Part shown: piece by piece, positions 17,642 to 27,095 of the stretch | How the letters are laid out: every line of letters starts with the position of its first letter | Position numbering within the stretch: position 1 is the stretch's first letter | From: JACCTU01 sp963737405 | Lineage (GTDB): Bacteria > Actinomycetota > Thermoleophilia > Gaiellales > Gaiellaceae | Assembly (NCBI GenBank): GCA_963737405.1 | Contig: CAVTSL010000009.1 | Coordinates: 62,001-126,000 of the forward strand | Reading direction: 5' to 3' | DNA length: 64,000 bases | The notes under the pieces: model-generated | The model's database searches: none | What the model saw: the letters and a program-made list of their open reading frames with translations, nothing else | Told to the model about the DNA's origin: nothing | Made by a program: the position numbers and the translations under genes

Positions 17642-18244
17642 GTGAGCGTGACCACGCGGGACATCGAGACGCCGCACGGCCCTGCACGCGTCCACCTGCA
17701 CGCTGTCGACGCACCGCGCGGGGCACTCGTCCTCGGGCACGGCGCCGGCGGCGGCGTGAACGCACGCGACCTGGAGGCAGCGACACAGGCGGCGCTCTCG
17801 GAAGGGATCGCCGTCGCGCTCGTCGAGCAGCCCTACCGCGTCGCCGGGCGGCGCTCCCCTGCTCCGGCCCGGCAGCTCGACGCCGCGTGGATCGCCGTCC
17901 TCGAGTCGCTGGGCGCGGCCGAGCTCCGCGGACTGCCGCTCGTCGTCGGCGGCCGATCGGCCGGCGCGCGCGTCGCGTGCCGCACGGTCGAGGCGACGGG
18001 TGCCGCCGGTGTGCTCTGCCTCGCCTTTCCCCTCCAACCGCCGCGCGGCTCGCAGAGCCGTTTGGACGAGCTCGACGCCGTGACGGTGCCGACGCTCGTC
18101 GTGCAGGGCACCAGGGACCCGTTCGGGATCCCGCCCGGCACGAAGCTCCGCACGGTCGTGCAGGTGCCGGGCGACCACGGCCTGAAGTCGGACCCCGGAG
18201 CGGTCGCAGACGCCGTCCGGACCTGGCTCCGGGCAGTCGTCTAG
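17642..18244 (+). CDS. Alpha/beta hydrolase (KANL3/Tex30-like)
   Basis: This 200-residue protein starts at GTG 17642. It has the oxyanion-type motif VLGHGAGGGVNARDLEA (about 31-47), the nucleophile elbow VGGRSAGARVACR with Ser in G-x-S-x-G context (about 101-113), an acidic VVQGTRDPFG and a terminal GDHGLKSDP that supplies the catalytic His. Substrate unknown. Confidence 0.87.
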   Translation: MSVTTRDIETPHGPARVHLHAVDAPRGALVLGHGAGGGVNARDLEAATQAALSEGIAVALVEQPYRVAGRRSPAPARQLDAAWIAVLESLGAAELRGLPLVVGGRSAGARVACRTVEATGAAGVLCLAFPLQPPRGSQSRLDELDAVTVPTLVVQGTRDPFGIPPGTKLRTVVQVPGDHGLKSDPGAVADAVRTWLRAVV

Positions 18245-18406
18245 CGCACGGGGGTCCCCACTAGGCGATCCTGGCGGAGTTCGTTACCCTCGAAGGTGCC
18301 GTCTGACAACGCTCGAGCATCGGAATCGGTCGATACGCCGTCGATGACTTTTCGGGCCAAGTCTCGTCTGTAGTGAAAAGCCGCAGCGACCAAAGGATGC
18401 GAAGCC

Positions 18407-20686
18407 ATGACTGAGCCCGAGACCAGAGCCTCAGAGCCTGCCGACCGCCTGCTCGCGCACGAACGCCTTTCGACCGGCAGCCTCGCGAGCTGGTACCGAG
18501 CCTGCGCGTCGCATCCGTGGCGCGTCGTCATCAGCTGGCTCGGCATCATCGCCGGGCTGATCGTCCTCGTCGGGACGGTCGGCGGCAGCCTGAAGGACGA
18601 GTTCGACATCCCGGGCTCCGACACGCAGAAGGCGACCGACCTGATCGAGTCCGAGTTCGCGTCCGAGCAGGGCGGCGTGCTGAACATCGTGTTCGCGGCG
18701 CCCGCGGGCCAGCGGCTCGACACGCCCGAGCGGAAGGCCGCGATCGAGAAGGCGATCGCCGAGCTCAAGACCCAGAAGTTCAAGCCGACGAAGGACAAGG
18801 CGGGCATCGAGAGCGTCGGCGACCCGTTCAGCAAGGACACGTTCTCCAAGGACGGGCGGATCGCGTACGCGGAGGCGCAGTTCGACCGCGTGATCTTCGA
18901 CAAGGACCGAGAGTCGGTCCTCGACGTCGAGGACACCGTGCGCGGTGCCGTCGCTGCCGCCGGCGTGACCACCGAGTACAACGGCGACGCGGAGTTCCCG
19001 CCCATCGAGCAGGGCACGCAGGAGCTGCTCGGCCTGCTCGCCGCGCTCATCGTGCTGCTCGTCGTCTTCCGGACGATCGTCGCGGCGGCGATCCCGATCG
19101 CGCTGGCGCTGACCGCGCTCGCGTCGGCCTTCCTCCTGCTGTTCATCCTCGCCGGGCTGACCGACATCAACACGATCACGCCGCTGCTTGTCTCGATGAT
19201 CGGACTGGGCGTCGGGATCGACTACTCGCTGTTCATCGTCACGAGGTTCCGGCAGTACCTCCACGAAGGGCTCACGCCGCGCGACGCGGCGACCGAGGCC
19301 GGCGCCTCGGCGGGCCGGGCCGTCCTGTTTGCGGGCCTGACCGTCGCGATCTCGGTCACCGGGCTCGCGTTCTTCGGGCTCGACTTCGTCACGAAGCTCG
19401 GCATCGGGTCGGCGCTCGGTGTCCTGACGACGGTGCTGATCGCGAACTCGCTCCTGATCGCCGTGCTCGCGAAGCTCGGCCACAAGATCGACCGGCTGAA
19501 GGTGCCGTTCCTACGGCAGATCGACGACTCCGAGGAAGCCCGCGAGAGGACGCTCATCGCCCGCTGGGGGCGGTTCGTGACGGCCCACGCCCGCTGGGTG
19601 TTCGTCGTCGTGCTGCTCGTCCTGCTCGTCGCGGCCGGAACGTCGGCGCTCGTCCGCCTCGGCGCGTCGGACCAGGGGACGCAGCCGAAGCAGCAGACGG
19701 CGCGCCGCGCGTACGACCTGCTCGCCGCGGGCTTCGGGCCGGGCTTCAACGGCCCGATCCCGATCGTCGTCGACGTCAACGGCGACCCCCAGGCGCCGGA
19801 GAAGGTCTACGAGCGCGTCCGGGGCCTCGAGGGCGTCGCGTCCGTGCGGGAGCCGCAGTTCAACGACAAGAAGACGGTCGCGATCGTCTTCGTCACTCCG
19901 AGCTCCGCGCCGCAGGACGAGGCGACGGACAAGCTGGTCGACCGTCTGCGCGACGACGTCGCGCCCGTGGCGACCGCGGGCGGGAACGCGATCGTCTACG
20001 TCTCGGGCCTGAACGCCGCGTTCAAGGACATCGCCGATCGGATCATGCAGCGCCTGCCGTACTTCCTGCTCTACATCATCGGCGTCACGTTCATCGTCCT
20101 GGCGATGGCGTTCCGCTCGATCGTGATCTCGCTCACCGCGGCGATCACCACGATCCTCTCCGCGTTCGTCGGTTTCGGCGTGCTGACGTGGGTGGTCCAG
20201 GAGGGCCACGGGTTGAGCCTGACCGGCCTCGACACGACAGGCCCGATCGAGACGTTCGTGCCGCCGATCGCGTTCGCGATCCTCTTCGGGCTCTCGATGG
20301 ACTACATGGTCTTCCTGATGAGCCGCATCCGGGAGGAGCACGTACACGGGCTGAACACGCGGGAGGCGGTCGAGCACGGCATCGCGGCAATCGGCCGCGT
20401 CGTCGTCGCGGCGGCGCTGATCATGGGCACCGTCTTCGCGGCGTTCATCCTCACCGCCGACCGCATCTCGAAGGAGTTCGGCCTGCTGCTGGCGGTCGCG
20501 ATCCTCACGGACGCGCTCCTCGTGCGGATGACGCTGGTGCCATCGTTCTTCACCCTGCTCGGCGAGAAGACGTGGTACATGCCGCGCTGGCTCGACAGGC
20601 TGCTGCCGAACATCACGATCGAGCCGCCGCACGACGGCGAGATCGAGGTTCCCGCACGGCCCGCGGAGGCGGCCGGGCAGCCCTGA
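18407..20686 (+). CDS. MMPL-family RND transporter
   Basis: This 759-residue protein has twelve membrane segments in two halves, each half with a large extracytoplasmic loop. The signature GLGVGIDYSLFIVTRFR lies near residue 267, and the equivalent GLSMDYMVFLMSRIREEH occurs in the second half. The GxxxDYxxF/V aspartate and tyrosine belong to the proton relay of MMPL proteins. Actinobacterial members export lipids or drugs. AAAGGA precedes the ATG by 12 nt. The 160-nt upstream region has no other gene. Confidence 0.92.
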   Translation: MTEPETRASEPADRLLAHERLSTGSLASWYRACASHPWRVVISWLGIIAGLIVLVGTVGGSLKDEFDIPGSDTQKATDLIESEFASEQGGVLNIVFAAPAGQRLDTPERKAAIEKAIAELKTQKFKPTKDKAGIESVGDPFSKDTFSKDGRIAYAEAQFDRVIFDKDRESVLDVEDTVRGAVAAAGVTTEYNGDAEFPPIEQGTQELLGLLAALIVLLVVFRTIVAAAIPIALALTALASAFLLLFILAGLTDINTITPLLVSMIGLGVGIDYSLFIVTRFRQYLHEGLTPRDAATEAGASAGRAVLFAGLTVAISVTGLAFFGLDFVTKLGIGSALGVLTTVLIANSLLIAVLAKLGHKIDRLKVPFLRQIDDSEEARERTLIARWGRFVTAHARWVFVVVLLVLLVAAGTSALVRLGASDQGTQPKQQTARRAYDLLAAGFGPGFNGPIPIVVDVNGDPQAPEKVYERVRGLEGVASVREPQFNDKKTVAIVFVTPSSAPQDEATDKLVDRLRDDVAPVATAGGNAIVYVSGLNAAFKDIADRIMQRLPYFLLYIIGVTFIVLAMAFRSIVISLTAAITTILSAFVGFGVLTWVVQEGHGLSLTGLDTTGPIETFVPPIAFAILFGLSMDYMVFLMSRIREEHVHGLNTREAVEHGIAAIGRVVVAAALIMGTVFAAFILTADRISKEFGLLLAVAILTDALLVRMTLVPSFFTLLGEKTWYMPRWLDRLLPNITIEPPHDGEIEVPARPAEAAGQP

Positions 20687-20687
20687 G

Positions 20688-21194
20688 GTGAGCGGCGGCG
20701 ACGAAGCGGCGGTCAGGCGCCTCTACGAGGACCTGATCGCCGGCTGGAACGCCGGAGACGCAGAAAGGATGGCCGCGCCGTTCGCCGCAGGCGGCGCGGT
20801 CATCGGCTACGACGGCAGCGAGCAGACCGGGCGAGACGCGATCGCGGCCGAGCTGCGCCGGATCTTCGCCGACCACGAGACCGCGGCCTACGTGACGAAG
20901 GTGAAGAGCGTCTCGTTTCCGGGCGCACGAGCGTCGGGCTGCTGCGGGCGATCGTCGGGATGATCCCGCCCGGGCGGTCCGAGCTCGAGCCCGCGCGGAA
21001 CGCCCATCAGACCGTCGTCGCCGCGAAGCAGGACGATCGATGGCAGATCGTGCTGTTCCAGAACACGCCCGCGCAGTTCCACGGACGGCCGGAGCTCCTC
21101 GAAGCAGATGACGCAGGAGCTCCGCGACGTCGTCGTCTACGGGGCGGGCAGCGGCGGTTCCGCGGCGACGACGACGGGTTCCTCACCTCCCTGA
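20688..21194 (+). CDS. SnoaL-like/SgcJ-type protein, two compensating frameshifts
   Basis: About 168 residues of an NTF2-like fold: VRRLYEDLIAGWNAGDAERM near the N-terminus, TGRDAIAAELRRIF, then KQDDRWQIVLFQNTPAQFHGRP near the end. The frame breaks at the GGG near 20921 (one G missing) and again near 21102 (one A extra); correcting both gives a continuous protein that returns to the starting frame. The end at 21194 overlaps the convergent DUF4389 gene by 58 nt, so the true end may be earlier. It is 1 nt after the MMPL stop and likely co-transcribed. Confidence 0.62.
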
Positions 21195-21853
21195 TCGAGC
21201 CGGAACGGCGGGTAGGCGTCCGTCATCAGCGCGGCGTAGCCGACGACGCGCAGGACCCAGCGGTCCACTCCCATGACGAAGTCGAAGAGCCCGCGCGGAT
21301 AGCGCCTCGTGTAGATCAGCGCGACCGCGGCGAAGAAGACGAGGAGCGGGATGAGGCCCGGCCGGCCGCCGCCTGCATGCCAACCGCCGTTGTCGGTGTC
21401 CCAGCTCCCACTCGACGCGTACGCCCCGCCGCCGAGGAAGATGCCGACGATCAGGTACTGCGGGATCGCGAGCAGCCACCACTTGACGAGCACGAGCCCG
21501 CGTGAGAGCCGTTCGGGATACGGCACCTCGAGCGTTGCGGGGTAGTCGGGAACCTCGGCGAGCGTGAAGGGCGGATAGCGGTCGGTGCCGAGCGCGCCGT
21601 ACGAGTAGTACGCGACGCGCCACGCCCAGCGCAGAACCCCGACGTTGAAGTCGAAGATGCCGCGCGGGTAGCGCTCCGTGAACAGGATCGCGAAGAACGC
21701 GACGATCGTCAGCAGAAAGAACGCGATGAAGAGGAAGAACAGCAGGATGAAGTGAGGGATCGCGAGCAGCCACTTGACGAGCCAGAGCCACCGGCTGAGC
21801 TGCGGATCGAGACTTCCCTGCACGCGGACCGGATGAGCGGATACGGCGGACAC
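21137..21853 (-). CDS. DUF4389 membrane protein with internal repeat
   Basis: This 238-residue protein starts at GTG 21853, seven nt after AGGAGG. It contains two copies of one unit: WLVKWLLAIPHF-like helix, then RYPRGIFDFNVGVLRWAWRV and TDRYPPF, repeated as VKWWLLAIPQYLIV, RYPRGLFDFVMGVDRWVLRV and TDAYPPF. Each unit supplies two membrane segments. This is the DUF4389 pattern, whose function is unknown. Confidence 0.88.
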   Translation of the reverse strand: MSAVSAHPVRVQGSLDPQLSRWLWLVKWLLAIPHFILLFFLFIAFFLLTIVAFFAILFTERYPRGIFDFNVGVLRWAWRVAYYSYGALGTDRYPPFTLAEVPDYPATLEVPYPERLSRGLVLVKWWLLAIPQYLIVGIFLGGGAYASSGSWDTDNGGWHAGGGRPGLIPLLVFFAAVALIYTRRYPRGLFDFVMGVDRWVLRVVGYAALMTDAYPPFRLDQGGEEPVVVAAEPPLPAP

Positions 21854-21912
21854 GGCGCGACCTCCTTGATCGACGCCGGAACCCTTCCACAGGTCCACGC
21901 AAGGCGCGTCGC

Positions 21913-23031
21913 TCAGCTCACGCGAACCCGCTTCGCCAGGTGCTTCGCGATGTAGCCCGCGTCGCGCCCGCGGTCCGGGAGGACGTCGGACGCGAACGAG
22001 TGCTGGAAGACGAGGCCGAGGAAGTACAGGCCCGGCTCGGCCGTGACGACACCCCGTTTGTGCTCGGGAAGACCGTCGCCGCCGAAGACGGGCAGGTCGA
22101 TCCAGGAGAAGTCCTGACGGAATCCCGTGCACCAGACGACGTTCGCAGGCCTCGAGCACTCGGTCGTCCTCGAGCAGCGGGAGCCCGTCGCGCACCCCCG
22201 ACGACCCGAGGTAGCCGCTCGATGCCGGCCACGGCCAGGTCGTTTCGCCGGCGCCGGATGAGCGGGGCACCGCGGCTTGCGAGCTTCGGGCCGACCCTGC
22301 GGCCGATCGGGTTCCCGTTCGACAGCACGTGGCGGAAGACGAAGACGACGATCGGGAAGGAGAGCCGCGACCGACGGCTCCCGTGCGGGGCCGGCACCTG
22401 TCCCACGTCGGGCCCTGCGAGCCACGTGCGGTGCGCCGTCGACAACTCGTAGGCGATCTCGGCGCCCGAGTTGCCCGCACCGACGAGCAGGACGTCGTCC
22501 GTCGCGAAGCTGCGCCGGGCTTCGGTACTCGCTCGAGTGCAGCTGCACGATGCGCGGATCGAGCTCTCGTGCGAACCCGGGCACCTTCGGCGTGCGGTGC
22601 GCGCCGGTGGCGACGATCACGTGGTCGGCCTCGTAGACGGTGTCCTCGGCCTCGACGACGAAGCGATCGCCGCTCTTCGAGAGGCGCGCCACGCTGACGC
22701 CGTTTCGCACGTCGAGCTCGAATCTCGCTGCGTACGCCTCGAGGTAGTCCGCTAGCTCGTCCTTCGTCGGGAACGACGACGCGGGCGCTGGGAAGCGCCA
22801 GCCGGGGAGGCCGGCATAGTTCGCCGGCGTGAAGAGGCGGAGCGAGTCCCAGCGCGTGCGCCAGGCGTCGCCGATGCGCTCGTGCTTGTCGAGGATCACG
22901 AACGGCACGCCGCGCCGCTTCAAGTGGTAGCCGGCGGTGAGGCCCGCCTGGCCTCCGCCGATGACGATCGTGTCGAACCGCTCGCGGGCTTCCTGGCGAT
23001 CGTGCGGCCGGTCGATCTGCGTCGTGGTCAT
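21913..23031 (-). CDS. Flavin-containing monooxygenase-like oxidoreductase, three frameshifts
   Basis: About 371 residues. The FAD motif TIVIGGGQAGLTAGYHL is near residue 21, followed by WRTRWDSLRLFTPANYAGLPG. An NADPH motif LLVGAGNSGAEIAYEL appears once an extra base near 22498-22501 is removed, and WCTGFRQDFSWIDLP is near the end. Two more extra bases, in the CCCCC at 22195-22199 and near 22147, complete the repair; the three insertions leave the final frame equal to the first. Class B flavoprotein monooxygenases oxygenate N, S or ketone groups. The TPR-LuxR regulator lies 100 nt upstream on the same strand. Confidence 0.82.
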   Translation of the reverse strand: MTTTQIDRPHDRQEARERFDTIVIGGGQAGLTAGYHLKRRGVPFVILDKHERIGDAWRTRWDSLRLFTPANYAGLPGWRFPAPASSFPTKDELADYLEAYAARFELDVRNGVSVARLSKSGDRFVVEAEDTVYEADHVIVATGAHRTPKVPGFARELDPRIVQLHSSEYRSPAQLRDGRRPARRCGQLGRRDRLRVVDGAPHVARRARRGTGAGPAREPSVAALLPDRRLRLPPRAVEREPDRPQGRPEARKPRCPAHPAPAKRPGRGRHRAATSGRRGCATGSRCSRTTECSRPANVVWCTGFRQDFSWIDLPVFGGDGLPEHKRGVVTAEPGLYFLGLVFQHSFASDVLPDRGRDAGYIAKHLAKRVRVS

Positions 23032-23131
23032 CGTGCTCTCCCTTCGTTCCGTGTGCGTCCACGGTAGGAAGGGGCGGCGGAAGCCTCATCGCGCGGATCC
23101 ACCAACTCGGGCTCCCGCCCGTGGTCAATTC

Positions 23132-24772
23132 TCAGTAGAGGAGCTGGTGCTCGTGGGCGAACGCACCGGCGGCGGTCCGCGACGAGACGTCGAGCTTGCC
23201 GAAGATGTTCTGCACGTGGCGGGCCACGGTGTGCTCGCTGATCACGAGCTCCGATGCGATCGCGCGGTTGCTCTTCCCCGCTGCGACGAGCCGGAGGACC
23301 TCGAGCTCGCGGGCGGTCAACCCGTAGGCGTCCCTGGCCGGAGCGGGGTGCTCGAGTCCGTCGACCCGCGCGATGTCGGGAACGGCTCCAAGCTCCTCGA
23401 AGGTCTCTCGCGCCGCGCGGAGCTCGAGTGCTGCCGCGTCCTCGTCTCCGAGTGCGCGGCAAGAGACGCCGATCAACACGCGCGAGCGCGCAGCGTCGTA
23501 CGGGGCGTCGAGCTCCTGCCAGGCCTGATGCGCGCGGCGCAGCGCGACGAGCGCGCGCCGTGCGTCGTCCTCTGCGAGTGCGACCGCTCCGTGCACGTGG
23601 TCGACGATCGCCTGCAGCATCGTGCTCGTGAAGGCGTTCGCGAGGTCGGCGAGCTCGTCAGCCGCGCCGCGGGCCCCGGCGACGTCGCCGGCGGCGAGGA
23701 GTACCTCGGCAGAGGCGGGTAGCAGCGCCAGGCGGCGTATGGGGTCCTCGGTTTCGCCGAGCGCACGTCCCAACGCCGCAGACGCCGACACCGCGTCGCC
23801 TTGCGCGAGTCGGAGCAGCGCGAGGCCGGGTTGTGGCTCCCAGCCGAAGCGGCTCGCGCTCCGGTAGGACTCCTCGGCTTCGGCGAACGCGCCGCGGAGG
23901 CGAAGAAGCTCGGCCTGGAGGTAGAACGCCTGACCGACCGCGATTGGGGCCATACCCTCGGCGTACCGCTCCCCGGCCAGCCGAGCTTCCTCGAACGCGT
24001 CCGCCCAGGCCCCGCGTAGCTGGAGGATCTCTGCCCGGTGCACCAGGCAACGGCCGCTGAACGCGATGAGATCGGGCTGCCGGTCGCGCCAGCGCGCCAG
24101 TGCCGCCGTCCACTCCTGCGCTCGTCGCACCTCGTAGATCTCCTGGCACCCCGCGATCACGCCGCAGTAGACAAGGCCGGTCATGAACGGCGACACCTCG
24201 CCCGCGGTGACCGAGACCATCGACTCGTCGAGCAACGCGAGCCCGTCGTTGATCTTCCCGAGCCTGAGGAGCCACAGGCCGCGCCGGTGGGAGGCGAGAG
24301 CGAACAGGTCGCGGTCTCCGAAGCGCTCGGCGATCTCGGCGGCCTGTCGGAGCGTCTCGGCTGCCGCCGCGACGTCCCCGTCGAAGTCTTGGCGGAAAGC
24401 CTCCGGAACCAAGAGGTAGCCGTGCTCGACGGACTCCCGCTCCTCGTGCTCGAGCAGCCGCTGCGACCGGCTGAACCAGCCGATGGCAGGGCCAAGCTCA
24501 CCACGAACCGCGAGGTTCATGCCGATCCAGAACCCGCACCGCACGGCACGCAGCTCGTCGCCGGCGTCGAGATGGAGCTGGTGAGCGCGTTCGAGGCAGC
24601 GAATCCACTCGTCGTCCCGGCCGAGCATCGCGGCCGCGCTGCCCAACAGCTCGACGTCGCCTGCCTCCAACGGCGCAGCCGCGTCGGCTCGCCCGAATGC
24701 CTCGTAGGCCTCGGTCCACGCGAGCCGTTCGTACGCGTCGCGAGCGCGTTCGAGGTCTTGGCCGACGTCCAC
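23132..24772 (-). CDS. LuxR-family regulator with TPR-like sensor region
   Basis: About 546 residues from the GTG at 24772 (a TTG nine codons earlier would collide with the divergent start). The body is a tandem array of TPR-like helices. The last 65 residues are a LuxR/GerE HTH: LTARELEVLRLVAAGKSNR, then ISEHTVARHVQNIFGKL. The stand-alone TPR-LuxR form suggests sensing by protein or small-molecule binding. It precedes the FMO gene, its likely target. Confidence 0.87.
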   Translation of the reverse strand: MDVGQDLERARDAYERLAWTEAYEAFGRADAAAPLEAGDVELLGSAAAMLGRDDEWIRCLERAHQLHLDAGDELRAVRCGFWIGMNLAVRGELGPAIGWFSRSQRLLEHEERESVEHGYLLVPEAFRQDFDGDVAAAAETLRQAAEIAERFGDRDLFALASHRRGLWLLRLGKINDGLALLDESMVSVTAGEVSPFMTGLVYCGVIAGCQEIYEVRRAQEWTAALARWRDRQPDLIAFSGRCLVHRAEILQLRGAWADAFEEARLAGERYAEGMAPIAVGQAFYLQAELLRLRGAFAEAEESYRSASRFGWEPQPGLALLRLAQGDAVSASAALGRALGETEDPIRRLALLPASAEVLLAAGDVAGARGAADELADLANAFTSTMLQAIVDHVHGAVALAEDDARRALVALRRAHQAWQELDAPYDAARSRVLIGVSCRALGDEDAAALELRAARETFEELGAVPDIARVDGLEHPAPARDAYGLTARELEVLRLVAAGKSNRAIASELVISEHTVARHVQNIFGKLDVSSRTAAGAFAHEHQLLY

Positions 24773-24786
24773 CGACGCCAGGACCT

Positions 24787-24792
24787 TACGCT
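24787..24792 (+). promoter_or_regulatory. -10-like element of a probable leaderless promoter (PEP-mutase-like gene)
   Basis: TACGCT is followed by exactly 6 nt and the ATG at 24799. No ribosome-binding site is present. Confidence 0.45.
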
Positions 24793-24798
24793 TCGGCA

Positions 24799-25593
24799 AT
24801 GCAGCCGACCCAGCAGAAGAAGGGCGCCGCGTTCGCGGCGCTGCACCAGGGACCCGCGTTTCTGATCCCGAACCCGTGGGACGCGGGGTCGGCGCGCGTG
24901 CTCGCGGCCCTCGGGTTCCAGGCTCTGGCGACCACGAGCTCCGGGTTCGCGTTCACGCTCGGGCGGCCGGACGGCGGCGCGTCGCTCGACGAGGTCGTCG
25001 AGCACGTGCGCTCGCTCGACCGCGCGACGCCGCTTCCCGTCTCGGTCGACCTCGAGAACGGGCACGGCCGCGAGCCCGAAGCCGCGGCGGCGGCGATCGC
25101 GCGCGTCGCCGAGGCCGGGGCGGTCGGCGGGTCGATCGAGGACTACGACCCCGGCGGCGAGCTCTACCCGCTCGAACTGGCGGCCGAGCGCGTCGCCGCT
25201 GCAGTGGAAACGGCACGCGCGCTCGGCTTCCCGTTCATGCTCACCGCCCGCGCCGAGAACCACATCCGCGGGAATCCCGACCTCGACGACACGATCGCGC
25301 GCCTGCAGGCGTACGAGCGCGCCGGCGCCGACGTGCTCTACGCGCCGGGCCTGCGAAGCGGCGACGAGATCCGCGCGGTCGTCGAGGCGACCTCGAAGCC
25401 GGTCAACGTGCTCGCGCACAAGGGCCTGACGATGAGCGAGATCGTCGACGCAGGCGCGATCCGGGTCAGCGTCGGCGGCGCGCTCACGTGGACCGCGGTG
25501 CACGCCATGGCAGATGCGGCGAAGCGGATGCGGGACGACGGCGACTTCTCCGGCCTGGAGTCGGGCGGCGAGATCGCCAAGTGGATCGCGTGA
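24799..25593 (+). CDS. Isocitrate lyase/phosphoenolpyruvate mutase family protein
   Basis: This 264-residue TIM-barrel protein begins QQKGAAFAALHQ and has FLIPNPWDAGSARVLAALGF, then VSVDLENGHGREPE (metal-binding acidic segment), GGSIEDYDP and FMLTARAENHIRG. These are the conserved blocks of the ICL/PEPM superfamily. The KKCGH catalytic loop of true isocitrate lyases is absent, so a lyase or mutase on another 2-oxo or phosphonate substrate is likelier. It overlaps the DUF488 gene by 4 nt. Confidence 0.87.
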   Translation: MQPTQQKKGAAFAALHQGPAFLIPNPWDAGSARVLAALGFQALATTSSGFAFTLGRPDGGASLDEVVEHVRSLDRATPLPVSVDLENGHGREPEAAAAAIARVAEAGAVGGSIEDYDPGGELYPLELAAERVAAAVETARALGFPFMLTARAENHIRGNPDLDDTIARLQAYERAGADVLYAPGLRSGDEIRAVVEATSKPVNVLAHKGLTMSEIVDAGAIRVSVGGALTWTAVHAMADAAKRMRDDGDFSGLESGGEIAKWIA

Positions 25594-26072
25594 GCCGCGT
25601 CGTGACGATCGGCGTGTACGGCTGGACGCTCGACTCGTTCCTCGACGCGTTGCGCAAGGCCGATGTGCGACTCGTGATCGACGTGCGCCAGCGGCGAGGC
25701 GTCCGCGGCAGCGAGTACGCGTGGGCGAACGCGAAGCGGCTCGAGGCGGCGCTCGACCAGGCCGGAATCGCGTACGCACACCACCAGGAGCTCGCCCCGA
25801 CGACCGAGCTCCGCGAGCTGCAGTACCGGGAGGACGACCGCGCCGGCGTCGGCAAGCGATCGCGCACGGAGCTCGCACCGGAGTACGTCGAGCGCTACAC
25901 GAAGGACGTTCTCGGCCAGGTCGACGTGCGGCCGCTCGTCGACGAGCTGCCGGACGACGGCGCGACCGCGCTCATGTGCGTCGAGCGCGACCCCGAGGCG
26001 TGCCACAGGTCGCTGATCGCCGAACGTCTGGAGCGCGAGCTCGGCGTGCCGGTCACGCACTTGCGCCCCTGA
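25590..26072 (+). CDS. DUF488 family protein
   Basis: This 160-residue protein starts at a GTG that overlaps the previous stop (GTGA). It has the DUF488 blocks VTIGVYGWTLDSFLDAL, LVIDVRQRRGVRGSEYAW and the C-terminal ALMCVERDPEACHRSLIAE with its conserved Cys-His. The function is unsettled; the last motif resembles a nucleic-acid or thiol site. Confidence 0.88.
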   Translation: MSRVVTIGVYGWTLDSFLDALRKADVRLVIDVRQRRGVRGSEYAWANAKRLEAALDQAGIAYAHHQELAPTTELRELQYREDDRAGVGKRSRTELAPEYVERYTKDVLGQVDVRPLVDELPDDGATALMCVERDPEACHRSLIAERLERELGVPVTHLRP

Positions 26073-26081
26073 ACGACCTCC

Positions 26082-27095
26082 TTACGGCAGGCGGGGCGAC
26101 CCGAGCGCGGAGAGCGCTCCGGCTGCGACGAGCAGTCCGGCGGCGAGGGCGACGAACACGTAGGTGACCTCCTTGTCCGTCCGCCTGCGGCCGAGGTTCG
26201 AGCCGAGCTTCTCGTATGCGTTGTCGACCGTCTCCGCGTCGCGTGCCTCGGTGAACTCGCCGCCGGTCGTCTCCGCGATCCGGCGCAGGGTCTCCGTGTC
26301 GGGCGGCACGGGGATCCGCTCCGGCGCGAACGGGAAGAACCCGCCGCCGCCGCCCGCGACGGTGCCCGTCGGCGTTCCGAGAGCGACGGTGTAGACCGGC
26401 ATCCCGGCCTCCTTCGCGAGCTGCGCGCCCTCGAGCGGCTGCAGCACCCCCTCGCGCTGCGCGCCGTCGGAGAGGAAGAGGATCGAGACGAGCTTGCTCC
26501 CGTTGGCGCCCGCACGCGGCTGCGCCTCGGGGTCGCCGCCGTCCTGCTGCAGCGAGTCGCGCCCGACGTCGACGGCCATGCTGAGCGCGTCGCCGATCGC
26601 CGTCCCGCCGAACGTCGCGTAGTCGCCGAGGTTGTCGAGCGAGACGCTGACCTGCTCGTGGTCGGTCGTCGGCGGCGACGCGACCTGCGGCACGCCGGCG
26701 AAGACGACCATGCCGACCTTCAGCCGCTCCGGCGCACGGTCGAGGAAGAGCCGGATCGCCCGCTTCGCCGCGCCGATGCGGTTCGGCTTGACGTCGCGCG
26801 CCTCCATCGAGCGCGAGACGTCGAGCACGAGGACGACGGTCGCTCGATCCTGCGGGACGAGCCCGTCGACCTGCGGCCGGGCGACTCCGACGAGAAGCGC
26901 CGCGAGCGCGAGCAGCACGAGCACGGGCGCGATCCAGCGACGCCACGGCCGCTTCCCGGCCACCTCGCGCAGCACCGCCAGGTTGGTGAAGCTCACCGGG
27001 TAGCGCGTCTTTCTCCGTTGCAGCCTGACGTACAGCAGGGCGAGCAGCGGCAGCGCGAGCAGCGCGAGCAGGAACCAGGGCCGCTCGAACGTCAT
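26082..27095 (-). CDS. VWA-domain membrane protein (BatA/BatB-like), distal copy
   Basis: This 337-residue protein has two N-terminal membrane helices (LLALLALPLLALLYVRL; PVLVLLALAALLVGVA), a von Willebrand A domain with MIDAS DVSRSMEARD near residue 94 and TAIGDAL, and a C-terminal helix. It is the last gene of the MoxR operon; its ATG overlaps the previous stop. BatA-type proteins are thought to be assembled by MoxR ATPases at the membrane. Confidence 0.9.
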   Translation of the reverse strand: MTFERPWFLLALLALPLLALLYVRLQRRKTRYPVSFTNLAVLREVAGKRPWRRWIAPVLVLLALAALLVGVARPQVDGLVPQDRATVVLVLDVSRSMEARDVKPNRIGAAKRAIRLFLDRAPERLKVGMVVFAGVPQVASPPTTDHEQVSVSLDNLGDYATFGGTAIGDALSMAVDVGRDSLQQDGGDPEAQPRAGANGSKLVSILFLSDGAQREGVLQPLEGAQLAKEAGMPVYTVALGTPTGTVAGGGGGFFPFAPERIPVPPDTETLRRIAETTGGEFTEARDAETVDNAYEKLGSNLGRRRTDKEVTYVFVALAAGLLVAAGALSALGSPRLP

